From: Acidobacteria bacterium AH-259-L09
GTDB taxonomy: Bacteria; Acidobacteriota; UBA6911; RPQK01
Length of the DNA: 54,953 bases
Direction of reading: 5' to 3'
Assembly (NCBI GenBank): GCA_027717875.1
Contig: JALLOL010000002.1
Coordinates: forward strand, 1-54,953
The position numbers and the translations under genes were made by a program. Shown here one piece after another: positions 26,489-36,396 of this stretch. How positions within the stretch are numbered: position 1 is the stretch's first letter; each line of letters begins with the position of its first letter. Below the pieces are notes generated by a model that was not told where the DNA came from, ran no database searches, and saw only the letters and a program-made list of their open reading frames with translations.

Positions 26489-29400
26489 TCAAATACCCAG
26501 GAGCCAGCCTTCGGCTCGAGTCTCGGTGATTTTATAAAGGCTGTAGAGGTACCACTGAAGTTGGCGTTTGTAGCGGGGTTGCTGAGAATCGAGGTCGGCG
26601 TCGGTTTTGAAGTCGATGACGATCCAGTGATCTTCTTCCATAAAAGCCAGGTCGATGGTTCCTTCCAGAATTTGATTCTGGTCGAGTCTCAGCAAGGTGG
26701 GCAGTTCGCGGTGGCAGCGCTTGGCAGTGGCGGCTTTCTTGAGTAGAGCGTGCCTGAGTGTGGAGCGAACTGCTTCAGCGGCAAATGAGATCTCGTCCTC
26801 AGTCGCGTCCAGAACTCGGCCATGGAGTTGTGCAAGGCGCGCAATGTCCTGCTCGTCAGCACCGAGATTGGCGTCTCTCAGCACGGTGTGGACGAGAGTC
26901 CCAAAGCGTGCGCCAGTCGGACGTTCTTCTGACTTCTTGAGAATCTCGACCTGGATCGCTCCAGTTTCGGGAGGGTCACCCAAGTCGGGAGTACCTGTGA
27001 CCGTGAACACTTCGAGGCTTGGCCGGCTGCCTCCTCGAAGAGTTTGTTCCCGTCTGTCTCTCCACTCTTCATAAGCTTTCAGCCCCTCGCTTGCTGCTTT
27101 GCCGCCCTCGTCCTCCTTCAGTATTTGCTCCTGGTGCAAGCCAAAATTGGGTTGTACATTTAGATTCAGGACTGAAGGGTCCCACCACACCAGCGAATGT
27201 TCGCCCACCTCGGGGTTGTGAAGTCCCGGATGGACAGAGAATTCTTCACGGCCGTCAAATTCGATCGGTCTTTGGGCGACGCTGGAGGAACCAAACCTTG
27301 GGCATCCCGGTGCTGGGCGGGTCTTCCGCCAGTTCTCTTTAGGTGGGTAGATCACCTTGTTGAAGGGACGAAGCCAACCGTCTCTGACCTCGTCCCCGAC
27401 AGCGGGTAGAACCAGCAAGTCTCGCGCACGGGTCGCTGCCACGTAAGTGATTCTCACGCCTTCCGCCTCATCGCGCAGCTTTTCTTCGTCCTCATAATCG
27501 AGCAGGTCCCAGGGAGAGCAGCCCAAAAGACGAAAAGCGGCCAGCCCTTTTTCCGTGCTGACATATTTGTCTGGCTGAGACGCGGATAGATGGGTTGTCA
27601 TGTCCGCGAGAATAACCACTGGAAACTCCAATCCCTTAGCACCGTGAACGGTCATGAGCCGAACACCGTCGATGCCCTCTTCCAAAACTGGAGTTTCCTT
27701 AGATGTGGGCTTTTCAGACTTGGACTCCAGGTAGTCCACAAAGGCTCGGAAGGAAATACCTCCACCGACTTCGAAGTGTCGGGCCAGATCACACACCCGC
27801 TGTACATTGGCCAGCACCTGGTGGCCAGCTGGTCGTAAAGCAAAGCCGGCATGGGCGCGGGTTACTTCCAACAGCTCGTTGAGCGTGTCCACAATGGGGC
27901 GACGGTTGCGGCGCCGGTGGAGCCGTCGAAGAACCTCGAGGGCCTGGGTTATGGGCTGCAGGTCCTCGCCCAAGTCTTCGGGTATGGGGCGAAAAGGATG
28001 GAGCGATCCGTGCCGATCCCGAAAACGGAGCAAAAGGCTGTCCCGAATCCAAAAAAGAGAACCTCTTAAGGTCGCGTAAACCGAGAGTTCATCCTCCGGC
28101 CACTCAATAGCCGTCAAGGCTACCCTCAAAGTTTGCACTTCTTCCCGTTGATGAAAGGATCGAGAGCCCACCAGCAGGTGCGGGATTCTTCGCGCTTCCA
28201 GGGCCCGCGTGTAATCGCGAGTGACATCGGTGAACCAAGAAACAAAGCGCCGGAAAAGGATACAGACGTGTCGTGGCGAAACAGGGATGGATTGCTGTGG
28301 ATTTTCGGGCTCAGACACTTTCCAATCACTCTCGTTTACCAACCAGTCCACAAAAGCAGCCACCGCATCGGGCAGACAAGTCTCGATCGCTTTGTTTGTG
28401 AGGCGCCCCCACTGGCTGTAAGGGGCAGGAGCCGGTAGGACGACGAGTGCCGGCTGCCTTTCGCGATCCGGACGGTACTCATCCAAAGCCACGTACTCAG
28501 GCTGGCCGATTGAGCTGTCACCTTGCATTTCAGATCCGAAGGCCGCATTGACCGCCTTTTGAATGATTGGAACAGAACGAAAGCTCTGGGTGAGGTGGAC
28601 CAGCCCGACACCTCGCTCGGTGAGAGCCTCCTTGATCTGCTGGTAGAGCAGCACGTCTGCTCTGCGAAAGCGATAGATCGACTGTTTTGGATCCCCGACC
28701 AGAAAGAGTTTTCCGGCAACCGGTCGGACCTGCATCCAATCGCACTCTTCAGGATCATCTGCGCAGAGCAGCAACATAATCTCCGCCTGGAGCGGATCCG
28801 TGTCTTGAAACTCATCGACAAAGATGTGAGTGAACTGTTCCTGAAAGTGGCGACGAACAGGGTCGTTGTCTCGAATGAGGTCTCGGGTGTGGATGAGGAG
28901 ATCCACAAAATCCAGCTTTCCCGAACGCCGCTTCAGACCTTCATAGCGATTCGCCAGTTCCTGCAATTCTATTTGCAGCAAGGCGGCCAGATCCGCGTCG
29001 GCCTGAAGTTTAAAATCTTCTAGTTGGGCAATCAGACTTTCTCGGGTGTCTATGACCTCTTGGCGGGACAGGCCCTCGGCAAAGTGCCCGCGACCTTTTC
29101 TTTGGTTCTGCGCCCTTTTCATTTCCCTCAGGAGAGTGAGCAGGAGGGCCTCCAAGCGATCATACTGACGCGCCTTTTCTTTTTCGGCACGGTAAATCCA
29201 CATGGCGAGATCGCGAATGGGACGCAACCCTTTTTGGAGGTTATCTTCCCAGTTCCGGCACTTAAAACTCATTGTGCAGAGTTGCTGGACTGAGGTTACA
29301 AGAGCGTCAATCCGGCCCTGCCGAGGGAAAGGTTCGCGGCGCCACTGCTTCTGAAAATCTCTCCACTCGAGCAGCTTCCAAGCCGCATCGCGAATGCGAT

Positions 29401-29920
29401 CCAGGGGGGAACGACCGTCGAAACTTTGAGTCAGCATCGAACGGCTGAGAGCCCGCTGCAGGCCTGGTGGCATGTTGGAAAGCTTCTCTTCGATCCAGGG
29501 TCTGAAGGCTCGCTCAAGAAGTCTCGAGGCCTCCTCCTCGGAGGCCTCCTCAAATGCCGGATCCACCCTCGCCTCTACAGGCCGCTCTCGGAGAAGATCC
29601 GCGCAAAAGGAGTGGATGGTGCCGATGCGTGCCTCTTCGAGTTCGGCCACAGCCCGTTCCAGGTGTTGAATTTCCTGGGGATCTTGAGTTTCAGAGCGAG
29701 CGAGATCCAGAGCCTCTCTAAGCCGCAGCTTCAGCTCACCTGCAGCCTTGCGGGTAAAGGTGACGGCTACAATTCGACCTACTGTAGTGCGGCCCGTTTC
29801 CACCACCGCCACCACGCGACGGACGAGTTCAGATGTTTTGCCAGTGCCGGCTGCGGCCTCGACAATCAGGCTCTCATCCAACGATTCCCGAATTCTCTTC
29901 CGGTCATCCAAATCAGTCAT
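26489..29920 (-). CDS. addA: AddA-type helicase-nuclease subunit
   Basis: A 1143-aa UvrD-like helicase with a C-terminal RecB-family nuclease, working with AddB to resect double-strand breaks for RecA loading and to degrade foreign DNA. Motif I is VEAAAGTGKTSELVRR (residues about 17-32), Ia VTFTRKAAGELK, II VDEFQDTDPLQ (about 367), III GDPKQSIYRFRRAD, V LMTVHGAKGLEFP and VI RITYVAATRARD. The nuclease has its His in GTLVHTVLRD (about 1010), then DHWIVIDFKTD (about 1103) and the QxxxY element RQLQWYLYSL. It lies 74 bp downstream of the AddB-like gene on the same strand, the usual two-gene order. All motifs appear intact. Confidence 0.9.
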   Translation of the reverse strand: MTDLDDRKRIRESLDESLIVEAAAGTGKTSELVRRVVAVVETGRTTVGRIVAVTFTRKAAGELKLRLREALDLARSETQDPQEIQHLERAVAELEEARIGTIHSFCADLLRERPVEARVDPAFEEASEEEASRLLERAFRPWIEEKLSNMPPGLQRALSRSMLTQSFDGRSPLDRIRDAAWKLLEWRDFQKQWRREPFPRQGRIDALVTSVQQLCTMSFKCRNWEDNLQKGLRPIRDLAMWIYRAEKEKARQYDRLEALLLTLLREMKRAQNQRKGRGHFAEGLSRQEVIDTRESLIAQLEDFKLQADADLAALLQIELQELANRYEGLKRRSGKLDFVDLLIHTRDLIRDNDPVRRHFQEQFTHIFVDEFQDTDPLQAEIMLLLCADDPEECDWMQVRPVAGKLFLVGDPKQSIYRFRRADVLLYQQIKEALTERGVGLVHLTQSFRSVPIIQKAVNAAFGSEMQGDSSIGQPEYVALDEYRPDRERQPALVVLPAPAPYSQWGRLTNKAIETCLPDAVAAFVDWLVNESDWKVSEPENPQQSIPVSPRHVCILFRRFVSWFTDVTRDYTRALEARRIPHLLVGSRSFHQREEVQTLRVALTAIEWPEDELSVYATLRGSLFWIRDSLLLRFRDRHGSLHPFRPIPEDLGEDLQPITQALEVLRRLHRRRNRRPIVDTLNELLEVTRAHAGFALRPAGHQVLANVQRVCDLARHFEVGGGISFRAFVDYLESKSEKPTSKETPVLEEGIDGVRLMTVHGAKGLEFPVVILADMTTHLSASQPDKYVSTEKGLAAFRLLGCSPWDLLDYEDEEKLRDEAEGVRITYVAATRARDLLVLPAVGDEVRDGWLRPFNKVIYPPKENWRKTRPAPGCPRFGSSSVAQRPIEFDGREEFSVHPGLHNPEVGEHSLVWWDPSVLNLNVQPNFGLHQEQILKEDEGGKAASEGLKAYEEWRDRREQTLRGGSRPSLEVFTVTGTPDLGDPPETGAIQVEILKKSEERPTGARFGTLVHTVLRDANLGADEQDIARLAQLHGRVLDATEDEISFAAEAVRSTLRHALLKKAATAKRCHRELPTLLRLDQNQILEGTIDLAFMEEDHWIVIDFKTDADLDSQQPRYKRQLQWYLYSLYKITETRAEGWLLGI

Positions 29921-29994
29921 GGCTCTTCACTCGCTCCCATGTCGGGCTAGAATCGGTATCGGTCACCCAGAACTCCACCATGTCTCATGGGCTG

Positions 29995-32900
29995 TCACTT
30001 CATCCTGCGCAGTTCTTCCAGTGGCACGAGCGGTCCAGCGTGCTTTCGAGTGACTCGAAGTTCTTCATAAGGGCCACAGATCGCTCGAAAATCACAGTAA
30101 CGGCAAGCATCTCTGCGAGGTGCGGCCGGGAGAAAACCTGCTTCGATGGCTTGATCGATGCTCTGAGTCACTTGCCCGATCTCTTGAAGGGCCTCGCCAC
30201 TGATCTCAATGTCGTAGTGACTAAACGCACCACGTTGGGTGCAGTAGTAGAGGCGCCCGCTCGTGACCGACACCTCAAGAAGCTTTTCTGCCGCCAGGGC
30301 ATAGAGAAGGGGCTGGAGGACTTCGCCTTTCCCAACAAAGCCGGGACGTGGCCAAGGCGTTTTCCCCGTCTTGTGATCGGTCACACGTAGGCTTTCTTGC
30401 TCTTCATTCTTTTCGACCAGGTCGATCACGCCGCGAAGACGCACGCCATCCAGGATGACTGCTTCTTTCTCGGTGCTTCTCGAGTCTCGACCCTCCTGCA
30501 GAGGGAGACCAAAGGAATACTCAAAATGAATGGGTTTCCACTGTTGATCCTTGCGCACGACTTCCCGCATCCAGGCACCAAGATCGACCCGCAGATCCTC
30601 AATTTCGGTCTTCCAGATTTGAGGAATCGCAGGGGCCAGCAGCTCCCTGTATTCCGACTCTAGCTGGTCGAGCACCGCTTCGACGATTTCGATAATCCGA
30701 TCTAACTGCCCGGGTGTCATAGGAAGCAAATCTTCTGCCTGGAGTCTTCGAAACAGCTCGTATTGAACCGCATGAAAGAGACTTCCCCGCGTCAGTGGGT
30801 CCATCTGCTCGATGGCGACGGCTTCTTCTCTCGGTTGCAATCCTTGAATTCCATGGAGAAAGAATCGATAGGGGCAAGCGGCAAAAAGCTGAAGGGCTGT
30901 GGGTGAGTAACTGCGGCTGGAGAGACGGTGTTTTTCAAGAATGCGGCGGGTGGCTGGGTCTTTGGAGGCCACGATCCCATCATCGTCCGACCAGGGCATA
31001 CGCCAACGCTTGTAGCGAGCCCTAAGAGACCGACCCAGTGAAGGGTTCACCTCAAGGAGAAAATTACCCTTCCCGGTAATGTCGCCATTGCGCCCGAAAA
31101 GGAGTGGGTCCAGAGTTGCCAGGTCAAACTCGGCGGCGTCTATGGCCTGATTCGTCTCGGGCGGTGCCGGCCATCCCAATCGAGAGCTGGAGGTCTCCGC
31201 CGCGCGTTTTTCGATCTGTTTCAGATCGGGCAATCGTCCTTCTGCAGCTCGAAGCAACTCCAGAGCGTAAAGAGAAGGAACACGAGCCCGACCTTGGACC
31301 AGGTCCATACGAGGGTAAGAGGCGACCAGTCGATGCGAAGCTGCTCCAACCGCGATGTGGAGCAATAGGCGCTCTTCTTCGAGCTTGTCTTTGCGGGTGG
31401 CGAGCTCACTGGATAGCACCACCCGGTACTCGTCCAGAAGAAGCGGGTCTTCAAAGACCTTCCTTGGAAAGATTCCTTCGGCCAGTCCCGGTAGAAAAAC
31501 AATTTCAAACGAGCGGGCAGCCGCTTCCTGAATTGTCCCGACAAAAACTCGCCCGTAGCGTCGTTCGGGTGGCTCCACGCGCAGGAAAGTCAGGCGCTCA
31601 CTTAGAACCTCCTGGACTTCAGCCAACCCGACGGGACCCACGTTCTCCATGGGTTCGAGTTCGGCCAAAACACCTAAAACTGACTCCGCAGAACGCAGGG
31701 TCATCGCCGCTAGTTGGCGAAGATGGTCAAGCCACTCGCCCCATCTTGCCTCATCCGGCAGAGAGTCGAGAAACTCGATCACCGGAAGCGCGAAGTCCCG
31801 GAGGTTTTTCAGCCGAGAAAGTTGGCCTTGCAGAAACTCTTTTCGAGCATCCTCCTCGTCCACACTCCGAAACTTAAGGGCCAGTTCTGCTTCTAGCCCT
31901 TTGAGCCTTCTCACCCAACGATCTTTCCCACCTATGACCGCAGCGTCGACCAGAAGCTTTTCCCAGTGTCGGGGCGTTCGCAGAGTCCCGGCGATGACAC
32001 GCTCGGAATCGGTTTCGTTTGCCGTCTCGCTGCTTTCGGTGGCGGCCCCAGTCTCCGGAATTTCGGCCTTGAAGATCATCTGAAGCTCATCCGTCGGCGT
32101 GATCCAGGGCGCTTCTTTTGTGGGCGGAGCACCAGACTCCTCCAGTGGCGGTAGTTGCCCGAAGGAGAGATACTCGGCAAAGCTGGAAGCGGAGAGACTT
32201 TCCGTGACGCAGGCCATCAGGGTGAGAAAGGCGCGGCCTGCTGGATCGGGGCGGACGGCTCCTCGCGTGAAGTAACCGGGGATGCCGGCCCTTCGAAATG
32301 CGTCCTCGAGCTGAGGTTGGTAAAGTCCTGGATTGGGCAGCAGCACCGCGATCTCATCAAAAACGACGTCTTGCTCTGCCGCCTGGAGAATGCGGCGCGC
32401 GATTTCGACGCACTCACGACCTTCGCTGGGCGCTGAGAAAAATTCAAAACTTCCGTCAGGCTCCCCTGATGGAATCTCTTTCGCGCTCAAGAGGTAGTGC
32501 CGAAGGCGATCGAGCGACGACCCCGTTGTCACACTTTCGTCGATGGGTTCACCGGTCACATCCAGTACCCGCTCGAGGTTGCCGATGGCCACCTTGTCAT
32601 GGGCTCCGACAACAGCCAGCACCTGTGGAGCCCGGCTGAGCATCGCACCGTAAAACTCGCGCTCTAACTTTGATCGGGGAGCCACGTCCAGAAGTACGAC
32701 TGGCAAGCTTAGTAGATAGCCTTTCCCTTCGCGGGCGGCGTCAGCAGCTAAGCTATACAGGCGGGCCAGGTCTGCAAACGACTGTGATTTGAGTTCTTCC
32801 TGGAATAGCAACAACAGGGTAGAAAGATCGGGGCCGGGTGGACCCGAAGAGGCCAAACTTGAAGAATTCACCCTCTCCAGGCGCAGATCCAGAAGAGTCC

Positions 32901-33270
32901 GGGCAAGTGCGCGAGTAAAGCCAGGCATTCCAGCAACCGGCTCGAAATAAGAAAGGCCTTTTTCCTCACGGCTACGGAAGAGGCACCTTGAGGCCACAGC
33001 TTCTGCCCCAAGGGAGCTGAGCGGCGTGAGGCTGTGCTCGGCTAGTTCCTCCGTAGCGAGGATTCCCGCCAGTTGCATTGGTGTCATGCGATGCAGGCCC
33101 AGCAACCCTTCACGCCCCATTGTGATGAGGTCATAGACCAGATCATCGGCTGCCGCCCTCATTGGAGCAATCACCAATAGCTCGGTTCCCACCTGATCTC
33201 TTATCCAGTCCCCTGTCGCCTGTTTTGCCTGGTCAAATGCGTGGTAGGTAATGAGTTTCTTTAAGGGCAC
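29995..33270 (-). CDS. addB: AddB-type nuclease/inactive helicase subunit
   Basis: A 1091-aa partner of AddA. The N-terminal region resembles a superfamily 1 helicase without a Walker A lysine (ELLVIAPMRAAADDLVYDL), as in many AddB proteins that scan for recombination hotspots. The C-terminal PD-(D/E)XK nuclease shows GVIDLVE (about 950), RVTDHKTGKTPW (about 966) and QPLLYALAAEKLL. Four cysteines for an iron-sulfur clamp are visible: one in FAACPYRFFL (about 797) and three in CRYCDFRAICG (about 1056-1064). The start is GTG at 33270. Upstream lies a DUF2971 gene 174 bp away; downstream is AddA. The AddB assignment rests on the Fe-S/nuclease layout and the neighbour. Confidence 0.85.
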   Translation of the reverse strand: MPLKKLITYHAFDQAKQATGDWIRDQVGTELLVIAPMRAAADDLVYDLITMGREGLLGLHRMTPMQLAGILATEELAEHSLTPLSSLGAEAVASRCLFRSREEKGLSYFEPVAGMPGFTRALARTLLDLRLERVNSSSLASSGPPGPDLSTLLLLFQEELKSQSFADLARLYSLAADAAREGKGYLLSLPVVLLDVAPRSKLEREFYGAMLSRAPQVLAVVGAHDKVAIGNLERVLDVTGEPIDESVTTGSSLDRLRHYLLSAKEIPSGEPDGSFEFFSAPSEGRECVEIARRILQAAEQDVVFDEIAVLLPNPGLYQPQLEDAFRRAGIPGYFTRGAVRPDPAGRAFLTLMACVTESLSASSFAEYLSFGQLPPLEESGAPPTKEAPWITPTDELQMIFKAEIPETGAATESSETANETDSERVIAGTLRTPRHWEKLLVDAAVIGGKDRWVRRLKGLEAELALKFRSVDEEDARKEFLQGQLSRLKNLRDFALPVIEFLDSLPDEARWGEWLDHLRQLAAMTLRSAESVLGVLAELEPMENVGPVGLAEVQEVLSERLTFLRVEPPERRYGRVFVGTIQEAAARSFEIVFLPGLAEGIFPRKVFEDPLLLDEYRVVLSSELATRKDKLEEERLLLHIAVGAASHRLVASYPRMDLVQGRARVPSLYALELLRAAEGRLPDLKQIEKRAAETSSSRLGWPAPPETNQAIDAAEFDLATLDPLLFGRNGDITGKGNFLLEVNPSLGRSLRARYKRWRMPWSDDDGIVASKDPATRRILEKHRLSSRSYSPTALQLFAACPYRFFLHGIQGLQPREEAVAIEQMDPLTRGSLFHAVQYELFRRLQAEDLLPMTPGQLDRIIEIVEAVLDQLESEYRELLAPAIPQIWKTEIEDLRVDLGAWMREVVRKDQQWKPIHFEYSFGLPLQEGRDSRSTEKEAVILDGVRLRGVIDLVEKNEEQESLRVTDHKTGKTPWPRPGFVGKGEVLQPLLYALAAEKLLEVSVTSGRLYYCTQRGAFSHYDIEISGEALQEIGQVTQSIDQAIEAGFLPAAPRRDACRYCDFRAICGPYEELRVTRKHAGPLVPLEELRRMK

Positions 33271-33444
33271 TATTACTTAGATTACGGGTAGAAAACGTTT
33301 GTGGCAATTTATCTACATCCGCTCACTGACCGATCCCGATAATCTGTGGAAGTGGTGAATACCCTTTTAGGCGAAAAAACTCCCGCAGGGGCGTGAGAAA
33401 CGGGTAGGTCCTCATAGGCCAAAACACCGCCTACCTGAGTCGGG

Positions 33445-35364
33445 TCAATTTAAGGCGAAGACATACTCTCTAGAATACTCAAATCCATAAGCCAATTTGA
33501 GGATCCAAATCTCTGAGAGTGCCTTGACTACTGCTGCAACCTCTTCCTCAATTTCCGGATAGTGCTGCTTTTGCCGTTCTAAAAAGTCTAGCCACTCCGG
33601 ATCGTGGCTTGAGAAGCGAGGATCCTGCCAACCTATGAATTTATTCTCAAAGATGAATCTAAATCGAGACCATGTCTGGTCATCAATTATTACGAGAGCA
33701 CATTTCTCTTTTTGAGTTATTTGCAGGAGCTGTTTGGCAGCAGTGTAGACCTTAAACAAGAGAAAATCAGCTGTCGTTGGCAGCGACAGAGCGCGTCCCG
33801 TTCCGACCCCTTCCAGACTCCGGAGGATATCCTCGAAATCTCTGTCCTCTACGCCAACATACTTGACCTCTATTGCCCATTCTTTACAGTCTTGGGACAG
33901 TCCCTCGATGTCGGACTTGCCTCCCAAAGCGGCAAGATCTAAAATCGCCCATCCTTGCTCATCCATCCACTCCGCGCATTGGAGTTCAACCAGCTTTCCC
34001 ATGAACCTTCTGGACTCCTGGTGGCGCTGCACAGCAGTATCTTGGCGTAGCCATTGTTCTCGCAGATCCTGTCTGTACTGCTCAGTAAGGTTATCTTTCG
34101 TTTCTCCGGACTTCATGAGGTAGCGGTGGACTGGGGAGGTGATCTTGTGTATGTGCCCTCTTTCAAGAGCCAATAGCAAGATGGAACGATCGGTTGCCGG
34201 ATTACCTTCCAAACTGGCGTCAGTCTGTTGAAAAGCTAGCCAATCCAGCACCAGGATTTTCTGGAGAGCAGAGCATCTATCTCGAAGATTTTGAAAACTC
34301 TCAAGAAGATTGTCACCGTCGAAGCTAGCTTCCTGACAGGGGCACTCTACCTGGGGCAGGCTTTCACCGCTAAAAGTATTGAAGAATCGCCGTGTGAGTG
34401 TTCGCAGACGAAGCCTGATGCAGCGCAGACTGAGGATTCGCATCGCTATTCTCACTTTGCTTCTGATCCATTTCAAAAGCCCTTGAAGTTTTGCTCGTCT
34501 CCTTGGTTTGGGCGAATCGAGATTGGATCTCTGAATCCGTAGCGCGGAGTAAGACTCCAGCAAGACCCGAAGCGTATTGCTACCCCTGCAGTGTGGTCCA
34601 AGCCAAATGCCAGTCAGGTTAAATTCTTCCAAACGGAATGTTTGATAAGGGATCTTGTTGTGTTTGGTTTTTCGGTGTCCGTCTGGCTTGCCTACGCCGA
34701 TGTACCTCCATTCACGCTCGCGCTCCCAAGCTTCATCCTTCAAGCGAAGAGTAACCATCGCCAGAGCTTTCTGTATAGTGACGACAACATCTTCAGGGAG
34801 CCTCTTTCCTTCTTCTTCCTCCCCTACAATTACCTTTTCCGAGTAAGCCCAGTCCAGAAAGGTGAAAGCACTATCCATGATTTGGTCCACGGCGGCCTGT
34901 TGATCTTCGCGCCTGTAAATCACCTTCAAGATTCGATCCTGAGCGGCACCTCGCAAATCAAAAGTCAAAACGTAGCCTCGGGCATTATCTGCGTAGCTCC
35001 CCCATTGATCAGCATCGTGCATTGACTCCGTGAGACAGAATGCATAGATATTGAAGTTCCCCCGAAGAGCGAAAAGACTCGGCTTGAAACGCCTTAGCCA
35101 CTTGCTTTTCTCTCCCGCTTCTTGGCCTAGCCTTCTGAGATACAACTCTCCCACCAATCTGTTTCCGTAACTTAGCTCTTTCTCGTCGTTCATAAACGTG
35201 ACATCGGTTGCCCAAACTGTGCCACTGGTTAGAATGCCCCTGATGCCACTGCTTGTTGTGTAGTGAAACAGCTCCCCGTCAGGTACCTCTCGGCCCCAAG
35301 CAATGCCAAAGACTTTCTCTTCGAAGGTCTTTAGTCGATCTTTGAATTCTTCGAGATCAATCAC
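33445..35364 (-). CDS. DUF2971 protein with a C-terminal PD-(D/E)XK-like nuclease domain
   Basis: A 639-aa two-part protein. Residues about 28-280 form a DUF2971 domain: ELFHYTTSSGIRGILTSGTV and TDVTFMNDEKELSYG, then YAFCLTESMHDADQWGSYAD. A middle region of about 160 residues is unassigned. Residues about 440-540 look like a restriction-endonuclease fold: MGKLVELQCAEWMDEQGW, then GGKSDIEG (Asp about 486) and WAIEVKYVG (Glu/Lys about 499-501), matching the D...ExK spacing. DUF2971 proteins are often found in defence islands, and some act as toxin-like effectors. It sits between the methyltransferase relic and AddB on the same strand. The nuclease reading is from motif shape only. Confidence 0.7.
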   Translation of the reverse strand: MIDLEEFKDRLKTFEEKVFGIAWGREVPDGELFHYTTSSGIRGILTSGTVWATDVTFMNDEKELSYGNRLVGELYLRRLGQEAGEKSKWLRRFKPSLFALRGNFNIYAFCLTESMHDADQWGSYADNARGYVLTFDLRGAAQDRILKVIYRREDQQAAVDQIMDSAFTFLDWAYSEKVIVGEEEEGKRLPEDVVVTIQKALAMVTLRLKDEAWEREREWRYIGVGKPDGHRKTKHNKIPYQTFRLEEFNLTGIWLGPHCRGSNTLRVLLESYSALRIQRSNLDSPKPRRRAKLQGLLKWIRSKVRIAMRILSLRCIRLRLRTLTRRFFNTFSGESLPQVECPCQEASFDGDNLLESFQNLRDRCSALQKILVLDWLAFQQTDASLEGNPATDRSILLLALERGHIHKITSPVHRYLMKSGETKDNLTEQYRQDLREQWLRQDTAVQRHQESRRFMGKLVELQCAEWMDEQGWAILDLAALGGKSDIEGLSQDCKEWAIEVKYVGVEDRDFEDILRSLEGVGTGRALSLPTTADFLLFKVYTAAKQLLQITQKEKCALVIIDDQTWSRFRFIFENKFIGWQDPRFSSHDPEWLDFLERQKQHYPEIEEEVAAVVKALSEIWILKLAYGFEYSREYVFALN

Positions 35365-35433
35365 CGGTGTACCAACTGGTTATTCGGACTGAAATATCAG
35401 CTTCTGCGGGGCGAGGGGGGCCGGCCCTAGTGC

Positions 35434-35529
35434 TCATGTCTGTTCTGCAGAAGTCTTGACTTCTCTTGCCGGAAGGGCGAGGCGGGGGTCGGCAGGCGGT
35501 GGGTCGAGGAGGGTCTGGTAGTCCCCTTG
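35434..35529 (-). pseudogene. Relic of a second methyltransferase C-terminus
   Basis: In-frame codons read QGDYQTLLDPPPADPRLALP and AREVK then a short tail to TGA at 35434-35436. The last residues of the intact methyltransferase 3.1 kb away read QPYQTLLDPPPVDPRVAHPP and LEVVK. The two match at about 15 of 22 residues and the DNA is clearly related. Nothing of the methyltransferase upstream of this motif is present. The fragment marks the far boundary of the CBS-HEPN / helicase / TIGR02391 segment. Confidence 0.65.
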
Positions 35530-35592
35530 TTGATTCTCAGTCCTGTTGCAATGTGGAAACTCAGCGTTAGAGGTACCGCCATTCTCCACCCA

Positions 35593-36396
35593 CTACCCTT
35601 CGGATTCACCCTCAAGCCTCGAATCGAGAATGCGGAGAAGATGGCTGGCGAGAACGATAATCTCGGCCGCCACTTCGGCATCGATTTGGACATGTCGGTG
35701 GCTTGAGGGATTTTTGTACGATCCGATCGCACCAGCGAATAGATCGGACAGTGCCTGGCGCTCCGCCGGCAGAGCTTGTCCCTCAGTGAGCGGACTGTCT
35801 CCGAATGGAAGGCCTTTCTCATCAAATCCACTCCGTAGTCGCTATCATCAAAGCCACCTGCTTCCCTCACTACGACTTCGACTTCCTTAAAAGCCTGGAA
35901 TACGGCGGTGTCATACTCACCTCTGATGAAAGCCGACCAGCATTTTTCGGCGATCACAGGATGAAGTTGACCCTTGGGGAGTACATTTCTTTTTTCGATA
36001 ACTCTCAACGTCAACGTGACCGGTAAACTGCCGACCTCTGCGCGTAACAAAGACCCAGTCCCCAGACGTGTCACCCGGTTGAGGTGCGATGAGTCCATCT
36101 CGCAAGAGCCACATCCAGGCTTCAGTCAGCGCTTTCGCAACGTCTTCGCGAACCTCTTGTGGATACTCAGCGAGATTGCTGTCGAGGGTAAAGTTGTATC
36201 GGTTATGTAAACCTTCCTCAGTTCGATCGTCGTTTAGAAATTCGAGTACATAGCCAGCCAATTCCTCAGGTTCAAAGGACAGAATAAACTCATGATCTGG
36301 AAGGAATGTGTAAAACAACATGCTTGTTACTTCATCAGCTCGCTCGGCCATTCTACCGAAGTCTTGGTCCACTACTGACTCGTGAACTGTTGACAT
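35593..36396 (-). pseudogene. TIGR02391 (Ymh)-like protein, two compensating frameshifts
   Basis: Three frames must be joined to read a family-like protein of about 265 aa. Frame 1 (from ATG 36396) gives LAGYVLEFLNDDRTEEGLHN, ALTEAWMWLLRDGLIAPQPG and WVFVTRRGRQF. At an A6 run (about 35993-35998) the reading moves to RNVLPKGQLHPVIAEKCWSA and GEYDTAVFQAFKEVEVVVRE. Near 35803-35813 it moves back to GDSPLTEGQALPAERQALSD and LFAGAIGSYKNPSSHRHVQI, then a normal C-terminus and TAG at 35593. One base extra and one base missing suggest either sequence error or recent decay. The KNPSSH motif recalls HEPN-type active sites. Its ATG overlaps the helicase stop by one base (TAATG), so it belongs to the defence operon. 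Confidence 0.65.

Noticed and set aside
33403..33435. GGTAGG/CCTACC inverted repeat between the DUF2971 and AddB genes as a terminator
   Set aside because: A 6-bp stem with a 21-base loop and no U-run is too weak to call.
35427..36098. 223-codon frame as an independent gene
   Set aside because: Its middle part is the TIGR02391-like protein and its tail is out-of-frame reading of the same gene and of the methyltransferase relic.
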